Assembly: GCA_016650135.1 (NCBI GenBank)
Contig: JAENWH010000092.1
Location: 1 to 7,196 of the forward strand
Direction of reading: 5' to 3'
DNA from: Peptostreptococcaceae bacterium
GTDB taxonomy: Bacteria; Bacillota_A; Clostridia; Peptostreptococcales; Anaerovoracaceae
Length of the DNA stretch: 7,196 nucleotides
Shown: piece by piece, positions 6,940 through 7,196 of the stretch
How the letters are laid out: each line of letters opens with the position of its first letter
How positions within the stretch are numbered: the stretch's first letter is position 1
The notes under the pieces: generated by a model
Told to the model about the DNA's origin: nothing
The model's input: only the letters and a program-made list of their open reading frames with translations
Databases searched by the model: none
Program-made: the position numbers and the translations under genes

Positions 6940-7126
6940 ATGAACGAAAACTTTTATAAGCGGTTAATTAAAGAGTCACCAATAGGGTATGCATATTAAA
7001 ATTATTTGTGATGATGCCGGGATTTCTTGCGATTTTAAAATTATAGATGTAAATTCTGCTTATGAGAATATTACAGGGCTTCAACGTTCTGAAATAATTG
7101 GCAGGAAAATTACAACAATAAATTAA
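6940..7126 (+). pseudogene. Frameshifted N-terminal fragment of a PAS-domain sensor protein
   Basis: A start codon six bases after the corA stop, preceded by GGTGGTGA, opens a 19-codon frame whose product (MNENFYKRLIKESPIGYAY) stops at 6997-6999. The frame shifted by one base continues at once from 6998 for 42 codons with KIICDDAGISCDFKIIDVN, then SAYENITGLQRSEIIGRK, ending at TAA 7124-7126. Joined, the two pieces read as one N-terminal PAS domain of the clostridial signalling type, where GYAYHKI is the familiar continuation. A 2-base loss at the histidine codon, or a 1-base gain, explains the break. After the PAS start nothing recognisable follows: the expected kinase or GGDEF domains are absent and the DNA turns to A+T-rich spacer. 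This appears to be a decayed gene and not a functional small protein, though a sequencing error at 6997 cannot be excluded. Even with the frame repaired, the second stop leaves only a fragment. Confidence 0.7.
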
Positions 7127-7140
7127 ATTAATATATTAAT
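7127..7140. repeat. 14-base perfect palindrome, all A+T
   Basis: ATTAATATATTAAT reads the same on both strands, directly after the stop of the PAS remnant and 30 bases before a TTGACA hexamer. It could be a regulator site, but such palindromes arise easily in A+T-rich DNA. Confidence 0.35.
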
Positions 7141-7170
7141 AATTGTGAATATAAAAATTGCAATAAAATA

Positions 7171-7196
7171 TTGACATATTATTAAAACAAGCGTAC
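7171..7196 (+). promoter_or_regulatory. Possible -35 element of a promoter running off the window
   Basis: A perfect TTGACA lies at 7171-7176. With a 17-base spacer a -10 box would start at 7194, where the window ends in TAC, so only half of it is visible. The region 7127-7196 otherwise holds no gene. It would drive a gene to the right, outside the window. Confidence 0.3.

Overview
The window looks like an ordinary chromosomal stretch from a low-GC, Gram-positive anaerobe, most likely of class Clostridia. The inference rests on A+T-rich codon use, strong AGGAG-type ribosome binding sites, a clostridial-style sensor protein with GGDEF and HD-GYP domains, and an aldo/keto reductase fused to a ferredoxin-type iron-sulfur domain. 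No species is assigned, and no phage, transposon, CRISPR array, tRNA or rRNA was seen.

Layout. The left half is read leftwards (minus strand). A membrane-anchored cyclic-di-GMP sensor/turnover protein (start best placed at 3954, stop at 1597) is followed after 98 bases by a DbpA/YxiN-type DEAD-box RNA helicase (1498 to 50). The helicase gene has its own candidate -10 box. A divergent intergenic region (3955-4163) separates these from the right half, which is read rightwards. There, an aldo/keto reductase with two 4Fe-4S motifs (4164-5351), nucleoside diphosphate kinase ndk (5379-5780) and a CorA-type divalent-cation channel (about 5870-6934) lie in one direction. Six bases after corA comes a short frameshifted remnant of a PAS-domain sensor gene (6940-7126). 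The last 70 bases are almost pure A+T and hold a perfect TTGACA -35-like hexamer close to the window edge.

How the genes relate. The reductase and ndk are 27 bases apart and probably co-transcribed. Between ndk and corA lies an 86-base spacer made of two stacked tandem repeats: a 25-base unit in about 2.6 copies that begins inside the ndk stop region, then a 9-base unit in 3 copies that supplies the corA ribosome binding site. A short terminator-like hairpin forms across the 25-base units, so corA may be partly uncoupled from ndk. The sensor protein reads an extracellular solute, probably amino-acid-like, and carries both synthesis and breakdown modules for cyclic di-GMP. No functional link between it and the helicase, or between the three right-hand genes, is evident beyond proximity.

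The genes all belong to well-known families and I see no convincing undescribed multi-gene system. The points most worth a second look are the decayed PAS gene, the ndk-corA repeat spacer, and the bifunctional sensor with an HQE variant of its HD-GYP motif.
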